A stretch of 6,852 nucleotides of DNA from Phycisphaerae bacterium (GTDB taxonomy: Bacteria > Planctomycetota > Phycisphaerae > UBA1845 > PWPN01). Positions 1-4,325 of this stretch are shown piece by piece; position 1 is the first letter of the stretch, and the number at the start of each line of letters is the position of its first letter. The notes beneath the pieces are model-generated. The model saw nothing but the letters and a program-made list of their open reading frames with translations. It did not search any database and was not told the DNA's origin. Location: contig PWPN01000287.1 of assembly GCA_003557125.1 (NCBI GenBank), positions 1 through 6,852 on the forward strand, given 5' to 3'. Both the position numbers and the translations under genes were made by a program.

Positions 1-101
1 CAACCCCGCCTCTTTACCGACTCCAATCCCCTCGTCTATCGCCGGCCACCGATCCTGTCCGCTTGCCTGACGTCGAACTGCTGCTCGTCACGCGCGACCG
101 A
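1..101 (-). other. Spacer downstream of rpsS, running to the window edge
   Basis: No coding frame could be recognised here. In the S10 operon the next gene is rplV (L22), but no L22-like start is visible. The last bases on the minus strand contain a purine-rich GAGGCGGGG (plus 4-12), which could be part of the ribosome binding site of an rplV that starts beyond the edge. A weak near-repeat, GATCGGT followed by a GC-rich stretch, occurs just after the rpsS stop and again about 45 bases later. This resembles the stop-codon echoes seen after other genes of the operon but is too short to insist on. Confidence 0.4.
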
Positions 102-377
102 TCAGCCGCCCCTCTTACGCCCGCCCGTGTGCCCCTTGAAGATCCGGGTCGGGCTGAACTCGCCCAGCTTATGACCGACCATTTCTTCGGAAATGAACAC
201 CTTGTGGAACCGGTTGCCGTTGTGGACCTCGAAGGTCATGCCAACGAACTCGGGAACAATGGTGCACCTCCGCGACCAGGTCCGGATCGGGGCGCGTTCG
301 CCGGTCTGCCTGGCACGAGTCACCTTGCGGAAGAGTTTCTCGTCGACAAACGGCCCTTTTTTCAAGCTTCTGGACAT
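102..377 (-). CDS. rpsS: 30S ribosomal protein S19
   Basis: S19 is a small basic protein of the 30S head that, together with S13, contacts the A-site region and the inter-subunit bridges. The 91-residue product has the hallmarks of the family: the N-terminus [12 protein letters not shown], the central IRTWSRR (about residues 32-38), EVHNG (50-54) and the block [14 protein letters not shown] (about 65-78), ending in a short Gly/Arg/Lys tail. Length is normal (E. coli 92). The ATG at 377 gives exactly the expected N-terminus; the only purine-rich stretch before it is GGATGAAAGA, a weak Shine-Dalgarno, so translation may depend partly on coupling to rplB 59 bp upstream. The position after rplB is the usual S10-operon place. 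Identification is secure. Confidence 0.97.
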   Translation of the reverse strand: MSRSLKKGPFVDEKLFRKVTRARQTGERAPIRTWSRRCTIVPEFVGMTFEVHNGNRFHKVFISEEMVGHKLGEFSPTRIFKGHTGGRKRGG

Positions 378-436
378 CGTCTTTCATCCATTTCGTCGGC
401 CTGCCTGTCGCTTACGTGCCGGCCGTTAGCTGACGC
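378..436 (-). other. rplB-rpsS spacer with 11-bp imperfect repeat
   Basis: This is the shortest spacer after rpsS. On the minus strand the rplB stop (TAA, plus 437-439) lies inside GTAAGCGTCAG (plus 430-440), and GTAAGCGACAG (plus 405-415) follows 25 bp later with one mismatch. It also contains CGGCCGGC, which could form a small GC-rich fold. No promoter or terminator is evident, consistent with rplB and rpsS being co-transcribed. Confidence 0.5.
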
Positions 437-1306
437 TTACTTCTTCCTCTTCAATACCAACTGCCCGTAGCGTACGCTTCGGCGACGGCGCAGGATGCGT
501 TTATTGGACGTCTTACGCGGACTTCGCGTTCGCCCGCCCTTGGCCAACAGGCCCCAGGGGCTGCAAGGATGCCGTCCGCCGGCCCGGCGACCTTCACCAC
601 CGCCCATCGGATGCGCGACGGGGTTCATGGACGTGCCGCGGTTGTGCGGCTTCCACCCCATGTGGCGACGCCTGCCGGCCTTGCCGTAACGGATAAGGCG
701 ATGATCCGCGTTACCCAACGCTCCGATCGTCGCCCGGCATTCGACGCGAACCTGCCGCATCTCGCCCGACGGCATGAGCAACGTGGCCCAGTCCCCTTCG
801 CGGGCGATGAGTCGTGCACTGCCACCGGCCGCACGGACGAGCTTGCCGCCCTGGCCGGCGATCATCTCGATATTGTGAACGTCCATACCCACCGGGATCG
901 ACTTGAGCGGCATCGTGTTGCCGACCTTCGGCTCGACGCGACGGCCGCTCTCGACCTGATCGCCCGCTTTCAGGCCTTGCGGGGCAAGGATGTAACTCTT
1001 GACGCCATCCCCGTATACGATCAGGGCGATATGGCACGAACGGTTCGGATCATACTCGATCGCTTCCACCTGGGCCGGGCCAATGTCGTTGCGTCGCTTG
1101 AAGTCGATGCGACGGTACATCCGCTTATGGCCGCCACCCCGCCACCACGAGGTGATCTTGCCGTGATGATTGCGACCGCCGGTCTTCTTGAGCGGCTCGA
1201 GCAGCGCTTTGGTCGGTCGGCGCTTCTTGTCGGTCAACTCCGAAAAGTCGTTGACCGAGGAAGCCCGCCTTCCCGGCGAGGTCGGCCTGTAAATCTTTAC
1301 GCCCAT
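437..1306 (-). CDS. rplB: 50S ribosomal protein L2
   Basis: L2 is a primary 23S rRNA-binding protein near the peptidyl-transferase centre and at a subunit bridge. The 289-residue product starts [14 protein letters not shown] and carries [22 protein letters not shown] (written here as residues 41-62 of the N-terminal RNA-binding part), the OB/SH3 core ending near residue 200, then [17 protein letters not shown] and [13 protein letters not shown] in the C-terminal extension. The His equivalent to E. coli His229 is kept (His232), but the flanking Asp228 and His231 positions are Ala231 and Met234. Length exceeds E. coli (273) because of loop differences and a basic C-terminal tail rich in Arg/Lys. 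The ATG at 1306 has a good ribosome binding site, GAGGAAGG (1313-1320), 6 bp upstream. It sits between rplW and rpsS as expected. Confidence 0.98.
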   Translation of the reverse strand: MGVKIYRPTSPGRRASSVNDFSELTDKKRRPTKALLEPLKKTGGRNHHGKITSWWRGGGHKRMYRRIDFKRRNDIGPAQVEAIEYDPNRSCHIALIVYGDGVKSYILAPQGLKAGDQVESGRRVEPKVGNTMPLKSIPVGMDVHNIEMIAGQGGKLVRAAGGSARLIAREGDWATLLMPSGEMRQVRVECRATIGALGNADHRLIRYGKAGRRRHMGWKPHNRGTSMNPVAHPMGGGEGRRAGGRHPCSPWGLLAKGGRTRSPRKTSNKRILRRRRSVRYGQLVLKRKK

Positions 1307-1394
1307 CTTCAGCCTTCCTCAGTGTCCTGGTGCCCCACAAGGGCCCTCACAAACTCAATACCCCACGACTCAGCGTTCTCACGACTCAGCGTTC
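1307..1394 (-). other. rplW-rplB spacer
   Basis: This 88-bp spacer begins, in the transcribed direction, with a 16-bp tandem duplication touching the rplW stop codon and ends with the strong rplB ribosome binding site GAGGAAGG. Between them a minor GC-rich inverted repeat (GCCC-TTGTG-GGGC on the minus strand) is visible. There is no convincing promoter. Confidence 0.5.
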
Positions 1395-1396
1395 TC
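1365..1396 (-). repeat. 16-bp tandem duplication at the rplW stop codon
   Basis: Two exact head-to-tail copies of acgactcagcgttctc (plus 1365-1380 and 1381-1396). On the minus strand the unit reads GAGAACGCTGAGTCGT, and the first copy overlaps the last two bases of the rplW TGA (plus 1395-1397). The unit length is not a multiple of three. No protein is encoded by it. Confidence 0.95.
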
Positions 1397-1706
1397 AGAA
1401 CAGATCAATGTGGTAATTCGGATCCAGCACGACGACCGCCTTCTTCCAGGATCGCGTCTTGCCTATGGTCATGCGATACCTGCGGCGTTTGCCTTTCCGT
1501 GTGGACGTCCGCACGCTGAGCACCTTCACGCTGTAAATCTTTTCGACCGCCTGGCGGATCTGGGTCTTGTTGGCGTCGGGATGCACTTCAAAAGTGTAGG
1601 CGCCCCCCCGGGCCGGCCGAGAGGTGCTTTCCGACCAACTCTGCTGGCTCTGGTGCGTCCCCTTCTCGGTCACCAGCGGCTTGATAATCGTGTGATACGT
1701 ATCCAT
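1395..1706 (-). CDS. rplW: 50S ribosomal protein L23
   Basis: L23 lines the outer rim of the exit tunnel and docks trigger factor and SRP. The 103-residue product has the N-terminal IIKPLVTEKGT, then TFEVHPDANKTQIRQAVEKIYSVKVLSV (residues 38-65, the alpha/beta core), KGKRRRYRMTIGKTRSWKKAVVVL (residues 71-94) and a short acidic/aromatic end. Glu14 in VTEK aligns with E. coli Glu18, the trigger-factor contact. Between KGT and the first core strand lies a polar run, HQSQQSWSESTSRPARGG, roughly ten residues longer than I expect for the family. A TTG at 1739 would add 11 residues, but the ATG at 1706, with AGGAG (1718-1722) 11 bp upstream, gives the normal N-terminus, so I chose it. The gene lies between rplD and rplB in standard order. 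Confidence 0.96.
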   Translation of the reverse strand: MDTYHTIIKPLVTEKGTHQSQQSWSESTSRPARGGAYTFEVHPDANKTQIRQAVEKIYSVKVLSVRTSTRKGKRRRYRMTIGKTRSWKKAVVVLDPNYHIDLF

Positions 1707-1717
1707 CGCAGAGCCAT

Positions 1718-1722
1718 CTCCT
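1718..1722 (-). promoter_or_regulatory. Ribosome binding site of rplW
   Basis: AGGAG on the minus strand, 11 bp before the ATG at 1706. It supports this start over the longer TTG start at 1739, which would place the motif inside the coding sequence. Confidence 0.65.
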
Positions 1723-1741
1723 ACGGATCCGTTCGGCAACT

Positions 1742-1764
1742 GCTCTTACCGGTCTGGCAAGAGC
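1742..1764 (-). other. Hairpin upstream of the rplW ribosome binding site
   Basis: In RNA from the minus strand GCTCTT (1759-1764) pairs with AAGAGC (1742-1747), extended inward by a G-U and two C-G pairs, giving about nine base pairs around the loop AGACC. It ends 19 bp before the AGGAG of rplW. There is no U-run after it, so it is not a classical terminator. A neighbouring AGAGCGGCTCT could compete for the same bases. A role in translation or mRNA processing is inference only. Confidence 0.5.
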
Positions 1765-1840
1765 CGCTCTTTCACCTGTTCTATTCTGCTCGCGGCCTCG
1801 TTACTGCACCGCTTCAATTTCCCACATCCGAGCGACTTCG

Positions 1841-1930
1841 TTCAGCCCGCCCGCTTCAGCCCGCCCGCTCTGCCCATTCCGCTCTGCCCATTCCGCTCTG
1901 CCCATTCCGCTCTGCCCATTCCGCTCTGCC
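1841..1930 (-). repeat. Composite 14-bp tandem repeat array between rplD and rplW
   Basis: On the plus strand, two exact copies of ttcagcccgcccgc (1841-1854, 1855-1868) are followed in the same 14-bp phase by four exact copies of tctgcccattccgc (1869-1924) and a truncated tctgcc (1925-1930). The first type shares the 11-mer ttcagcccgcc with plus 1947-1957, which spans the rplD stop codon (1948-1950). The array thus looks like two repeat families locked in one period, one of them derived from or related to the 3' end of rplD. The period is not a multiple of three and no frame through it is a plausible protein. Confidence 0.95.
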
Positions 1931-1947
1931 TCGCGCATCACCCCTGT

Positions 1948-2604
1948 TCAGCCCGCCGTGGCAGATTCAGCCTGCGGCCGATAGGTGCTCGGGCACGCCA
2001 GCACATTGTCCAGCGCCTGCCGGGTGAAGATCACTTTGCGTCTCAGCAGGATCTCGTAGGCGTTCAGATCGTACACCTGGCGGATCTCGGTGCGGGGGAT
2101 ATTCCGACCGGATCGGTAAACCGCCTCGTTCGGGGCGTCGAGCGCCACGACACATCCGCGATCCGCATCGAGCTTTCGGAGCATCTCGACAAAAGACTTC
2201 GTTTTGATCTCATCGAAGGCCAACGGATCCACCACGATGACAGCGCCCGCTTTCAGCTTCGCCAGCAATGCGCTGTTGCGAGCGAGTTGCTTCATTTTCC
2301 GGGGCATCTCGCGTCTCACACGCCGCTGCTGCTTGGCGAAGGCCACGCCGCCGCCGCGCCGGATCGGCGTCCGCACATTGCCCATTCGGGCATTGCCGGT
2401 CCCCTTCTGGCGATAAAGCTTGCGCGTCGACCCTTCGACCATGCTGCGGCCTTTGGTGCGCGCTGATCCCTGCCGTTGGTTGAGCTGCCACCTCACGACG
2501 GCCTGCTTGAGCAGGTCGTAACGGACGTGGTCACCCAGCAGCGATTCATCCACTTGAATGGAGCCGGTCTGCTCGCCGTCCATGTTGTATACAGGCACGT
2601 CCAT
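1948..2604 (-). CDS. rplD: 50S ribosomal protein L4
   Basis: L4 binds domain I of 23S rRNA, reaches into the exit tunnel with an extended loop and in E. coli represses its own S10 operon by acting on the leader RNA. The 218-residue product starts MDVPVYNMDG and contains the tunnel-loop block with YRQKGTGNARMGNVRTP (residues 64-80) followed by RRGGGVAF (82-89), then the globular part with LKAGAVIVVDPLAF (117-130), a Rossmann-like region with VVALDAPNE and the end region VYDLNAYEILLRRKVIFT. Length is slightly above E. coli (201). The ATG at 2604 is preceded by GGAAGG seven bases upstream. It lies between rplC and rplW in the standard order. Whether this L4 regulates the operon here is unknown, but a structured leader stands before rpsJ. 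Confidence 0.97.
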   Translation of the reverse strand: MDVPVYNMDGEQTGSIQVDESLLGDHVRYDLLKQAVVRWQLNQRQGSARTKGRSMVEGSTRKLYRQKGTGNARMGNVRTPIRRGGGVAFAKQQRRVRREMPRKMKQLARNSALLAKLKAGAVIVVDPLAFDEIKTKSFVEMLRKLDADRGCVVALDAPNEAVYRSGRNIPRTEIRQVYDLNAYEILLRRKVIFTRQALDNVLACPSTYRPQAESATAG

Positions 2605-2791
2605 TATCGAACCTTCCGCCGACTTTCGCCGTCCTGCAAGACGTTTCGTAAATTGACGCTCCGCCTCGCTGCCTTACGTTTTTCAGTCTCGCTAACTTAC
2701 GCCTGACCCACCTTACGTTTTCGACGTCTGCCCGCTCGTCCTGCTGCCGCCCGTTTGCCTGTCGGCTCTCATGTTCGCCACCGCGGGGGGG
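2605..2791 (-). other. rplC-rplD spacer with CGTAAG direct repeats
   Basis: A 187-bp non-coding spacer. On the plus strand the 11-mer ccttacgtttt occurs exactly twice (2672-2682, 2711-2721), and ctcgctgccttacg (2665-2678) is echoed by ctcgctaacttacg (2688-2701) with two mismatches, so three CGTAAG cores lie within about 50 bp. A run of seven G on the plus strand (C on the minus strand) directly follows the rplC stop. No promoter of clear quality and no U-tract terminator was found. The rplD ribosome binding site GGAAGG closes the spacer. Confidence 0.5.
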
Positions 2792-3448
2792 TCAGGATCG
2801 GGCCTTGGCCTGCCGTACGATCACGTAGCCCCCGTTCGGGCCGGGAATACTGCCCTTGACCAGCAGCAGATTGTGCTCCTTGTCGACCCGCACGAGACGG
2901 TGGTTTTTGGTCGTCCGGCGGACATCGCCCATCTGGCCCGCCATCTTCTTGCCCTTCTTGATGTTCCGTCCGGTGCCGAGGTTCGCGTGGCCGCCGATAC
3001 TTCCGGGGCTCCGGTGCTTGCGTTCCGTTCCGTGCGAAGCAGGCTGGCCGCCGAACCCGTGTCGTTTCATCACGCCGGCGAACCCGCGCCCCTTCGTCGT
3101 TCCGATCACGTCGACGAACCGCACCTCGGCCTGCTCGAACGTCTCGACGGTCCAGACATCACCGGTCGCCGCCGCGGGAGGCTCGTTTGTACGAATCTCC
3201 CGGACGAACTTTTTCGGACCCGTCCCGGCTCGGGCCGCGTGCCCGATCAGCGGCATCGTCGAGCGATGGGGCTTGACGTCTTCGAAGCCGAGTTGCACGG
3301 CGTTGTAGCCGTCCGAGGTCGCATCCGCGTTCTTGACCTGCAAGACCGAGCACGGACCTGCCTGGATGACGGTCACGGGGACCATCGTCCCGTCCTCGTC
3401 ATAGACCCGCGTCATGCCGATCTTTTTGCCCAACAGTGCCGCCGTCAT
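2792..3448 (-). CDS. rplC: 50S ribosomal protein L3
   Basis: L3 is an early-assembly 23S rRNA-binding protein whose central finger reaches toward the peptidyl-transferase centre. The 218-residue product begins MTAALLGKKIGMTRVYDEDG, the signature N-terminus, and has the conserved core GTTKGRGFAGVMKRHGF (116-132), GGQPASHGTERKHRSPGSIG (133-152) and KKGKKMAGQMG (164-174), then VRVDKEHNLLLVKGSIPG. Gln135 aligns with the E. coli glutamine (Gln150) methylated by PrmB. The reading frame is open for 47 more codons upstream (to 3589), but that extension is unlike L3; the ATG at 3448 has the SD AAGGGA (3460-3465) and gives the family N-terminus. A GC-rich hairpin directly precedes the SD. Confidence 0.97.
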   Translation of the reverse strand: MTAALLGKKIGMTRVYDEDGTMVPVTVIQAGPCSVLQVKNADATSDGYNAVQLGFEDVKPHRSTMPLIGHAARAGTGPKKFVREIRTNEPPAAATGDVWTVETFEQAEVRFVDVIGTTKGRGFAGVMKRHGFGGQPASHGTERKHRSPGSIGGHANLGTGRNIKKGKKMAGQMGDVRRTTKNHRLVRVDKEHNLLLVKGSIPGPNGGYVIVRQAKARS

Positions 3449-3459
3449 GTCGACAGTTT

Positions 3460-3465
3460 TCCCTT
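3460..3465 (-). promoter_or_regulatory. Ribosome binding site of rplC
   Basis: AAGGGA on the minus strand, 11 bp before the ATG at 3448. It decides for the 218-residue L3 and against the longer frame, whose upstream ATG codons have no comparable motif. Confidence 0.65.
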
Positions 3466-3466
3466 C

Positions 3467-3484
3467 GGGCCGTTGGTCCGGCCC
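3467..3484 (-). other. GC-rich hairpin abutting the rplC ribosome binding site
   Basis: A perfect 6-bp inverted repeat, GGGCCG and CGGCCC on the minus strand, encloses the loop GACCAA. It ends one base before the AAGGGA of rplC, so pairing could modulate ribosome access. No U-tract follows. A similar pre-SD hairpin occurs before rpsJ. Confidence 0.6.
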
Positions 3485-3661
3485 TTGTTGCCCACTCATT
3501 GCCGCGCGATCAAGCTCACGCGACCGCATTGTTCTTAACGATGAATTGGTTCGTGATAAGCCGACCGCCCACGTCCCACGACAGAGCACGCTCTACCTGG
3601 CTCCCATCGGCTGGACTCATCACCTTTCGAAAACCTGACGCACGGTTCGCCCCGGCTTCCT

Positions 3662-3673
3662 GCCTTCGAAGGC
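3662..3673. repeat. Palindrome GCCTTCGAAGGC, copy 1
   Basis: A perfect 12-bp palindrome, part of the 13-mer tgccttcgaaggc that recurs exactly at 4325-4337 in the fusA-rpsJ spacer. Both copies are in non-coding DNA next to rpsJ. Confidence 0.8.
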
Positions 3674-3707
3674 GCCCCCTGCCGCCGACTTCCACGCCTT
3701 TACGATC

Positions 3708-3773
3708 TCAGGCTTTGCCTGCGCGATCAGGCTTTGCCTGCGCGATCAGGCTTTGCCTGCGCGATCAGGCTTT
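3708..3773 (-). repeat. 19-bp tandem repeats copying the rpsJ 3' end
   Basis: The plus strand carries three exact head-to-tail units of tcaggctttgcctgcgcga (3708-3726, 3727-3745, 3746-3764) followed by tcaggcttt (3765-3773), the complement of the last two rpsJ sense codons plus its stop. On the minus strand the block AAAGCCTGA therefore appears four times at a 19-bp spacing, the first copy being the real Lys-Ala-stop end of S10. Each junction also makes the inverted repeat CAGGC-AAA-GCCTG, so the RNA could form a row of small 5-bp hairpins, or the alternative GCCTG-ATCGCG-CAGGC. Because 19 is not a multiple of three, the stop codons fall in all frames. Confidence 0.97.
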
Positions 3774-4076
3774 GATCTTCACGAACACGCCAGCCGGCAC
3801 GACGAGCCGGTTCAATGCTTCGACCGTCCGAGCGGTCGGTTCGTAGATGTCGATCAGACGCTTGTGCGTCCGCATCTCGAACTGCTCGCGCGACTTCTTG
3901 TCAATGTGCGGCGAACGCAGAACCGTATAACGTTCGATCCGTGTCGGAAGCGGCACCGGCCCGCGTACTCGGGCGTTGGTCCGCTTGGCGTGATCCACGA
4001 TCTCGCGAGCCGACGCATCCAAGGATCGCGGGTCATAGGCTTCCATTCGAATCCTGATTCGCTCACCACCCTGCAT
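3765..4076 (-). CDS. rpsJ: 30S ribosomal protein S10 (NusE)
   Basis: S10 is a 30S head protein and, with NusB, part of the transcription antitermination complex. The 103-residue product has exactly the E. coli length. It shows [15 protein letters not shown] (residues 6-20), EIVDHAKRT (25-33), [10 protein letters not shown] (37-46), [28 protein letters not shown] (50-77) and the C-terminal strand AGVFVKIKA. The long loop around 44-62 that reaches into the 30S is intact. The frame is open further upstream, but the ATG at 4076, with AGGGGA (4082-4087) five bases before it, gives the normal N-terminus. It is the first gene of the S10 operon, preceded by a promoter and long structured leader; its last codons are repeated in tandem downstream. 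Confidence 0.98.
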   Translation of the reverse strand: MQGGERIRIRMEAYDPRSLDASAREIVDHAKRTNARVRGPVPLPTRIERYTVLRSPHIDKKSREQFEMRTHKRLIDIYEPTARTVEALNRLVVPAGVFVKIKA

Positions 4077-4081
4077 CGTGT

Positions 4082-4087
4082 TCCCCT
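4082..4087 (-). promoter_or_regulatory. Ribosome binding site of rpsJ
   Basis: AGGGGA on the minus strand, five bases from the ATG at 4076. It fixes the S10 start and lies a single base after the perfect hairpin at 4088-4102. Confidence 0.75.
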
Positions 4088-4102
4088 GGCGGCTCTGCCG
4101 CC
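4088..4102 (-). other. Perfect AGA-loop hairpin before the rpsJ ribosome binding site
   Basis: GGCGGC-AGA-GCCGCC on the minus strand is a perfect 6-bp GC-only stem with a three-base loop, one base upstream of AGGGGA. It is part of the rpsJ leader and would hold the ribosome binding site just outside a stable helix. The second AGA-loop hairpin in the leader is at 4144-4158. Confidence 0.7.
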
Positions 4103-4268
4103 TGGACAGCGTTCCCCGGATCCTCGTTTCGTCTACCAGCCCGGGTGCGTCTCGCACCGTAAGGCCTGACCGCTATCAGCCGACATCACCGGCCACTCGC
4201 CTCGGGCTGGTTCCGCCTGCCCGCTGCCGGATGCGGCGGGAATTCCCGCAGATCGGCAGAGACTTGTA

Positions 4269-4296
4269 AGTGTACCAGCACTGCGCCGGCTGTCAA
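4269..4296 (-). promoter_or_regulatory. Sigma70-type promoter of the S10 operon
   Basis: On the minus strand a perfect -35 box TTGACA (4291-4296) is followed by a 16-bp spacer and the -10 box TACACT (4269-4274, four of six consensus bases) preceded by TGG, an extended -10 feature. The predicted start of transcription is near 4262. It directs transcription into rpsJ and beyond, so the ribosomal-protein genes need not depend on the fusA transcript. Confidence 0.75.
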
Positions 4297-4308
4297 CCTG
4301 CTTAGGCC

Positions 4309-4321
4309 AAAGAAAATTTTT
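4309..4321 (-). promoter_or_regulatory. A/T tract resembling an UP element
   Basis: AAAAATTTTCTTT on the minus strand covers roughly -47 to -59 relative to the predicted start, where the alpha C-terminal domains of RNA polymerase bind at strong ribosomal promoters. It is conspicuous in this GC-rich spacer. The function is inferred from position and composition. Confidence 0.5.
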
Positions 4322-4325
4322 CGAT

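Larger units (their letters stand above)
1707..1947 (-). other. rplD-rplW spacer (241 bp)
   Basis: No gene could be supported in this spacer. In the transcribed direction it contains: the rplD stop region, a short GC-rich stretch, the 14-bp-period repeat array, about 75 bp of unstructured sequence, the hairpin at 1742-1764 and the rplW ribosome binding site. No convincing sigma70-type promoter was seen. The size is large compared with the few tens of bases typical of compact S10 operons. Confidence 0.5.
3449..3764 (-). other. rpsJ-rplC spacer (316 bp)
   Basis: No gene with family support is present; the upstream extension of the rplC frame covers part of it but has no ribosome binding site. 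In the transcribed direction it holds the 19-bp repeats that start at the rpsJ stop codon, the palindrome GCCTTCGAAGGC (3662-3673), about 170 bp without recognisable structure, the GC-rich hairpin at 3467-3484 and the rplC ribosome binding site. I see no convincing promoter, so rplC is probably read through from rpsJ. Confidence 0.5.
4077..4262 (-). ncRNA. Candidate structured 5' leader RNA of the S10 operon
   Basis: This is the segment between the predicted transcription start and rpsJ. In transcribed order it contains: (1) a hairpin at 4225-4258, TGCCG/CGGCA plus TGCGG/CCGCA separated by a small internal loop; (2) a 9-bp perfect long-range stem, ACCAGCCCG (4203-4211) with CGGGCTGGT (4135-4143); (3) inside it a possible TGGCCG/CGGTCA arm; (4) the perfect hairpin GGTGCG-AGA-CGCACC (4144-4158), directly adjoining the 3' arm of stem 2, as in a three-way junction; (5) the GGCGGC-AGA-GCCGCC hairpin before the ribosome binding site. 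In E. coli the S10 leader is the target of L4; here a comparable role is inferred from position and structure. I do not recognise it as a known RNA family. Confidence 0.5.

Noticed and set aside
569..1519. Long plus-strand open frame opposite rplB (316 codons)
   Set aside because: It lies wholly antisense to rplB and the rplW end, shows no recognisable family and has Arg/Pro-rich composition typical of a complementary frame in GC-rich coding DNA.
1841..1930. 14-bp repeats as a CRISPR array
   Set aside because: The units are head-to-tail without unique spacers and far too short for CRISPR repeats.
2771..3538. Long plus-strand open frame opposite rplC (255 codons)
   Set aside because: It mirrors the L3 gene almost exactly and has no domain of its own; the minus-strand product is certainly L3.
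3449..3589. N-terminal extension of rplC to 3589
   Set aside because: The extra 47 residues do not resemble any L3 N-terminus, have no ribosome binding site at their start codons, and the ATG at 3448 has both an SD and the family signature.
3708..3773. 19-bp repeats as a coding repeat or CRISPR
   Set aside because: There are no spacers between units, each unit contains a stop codon in the sense of the operon, and the array begins at the rpsJ stop.
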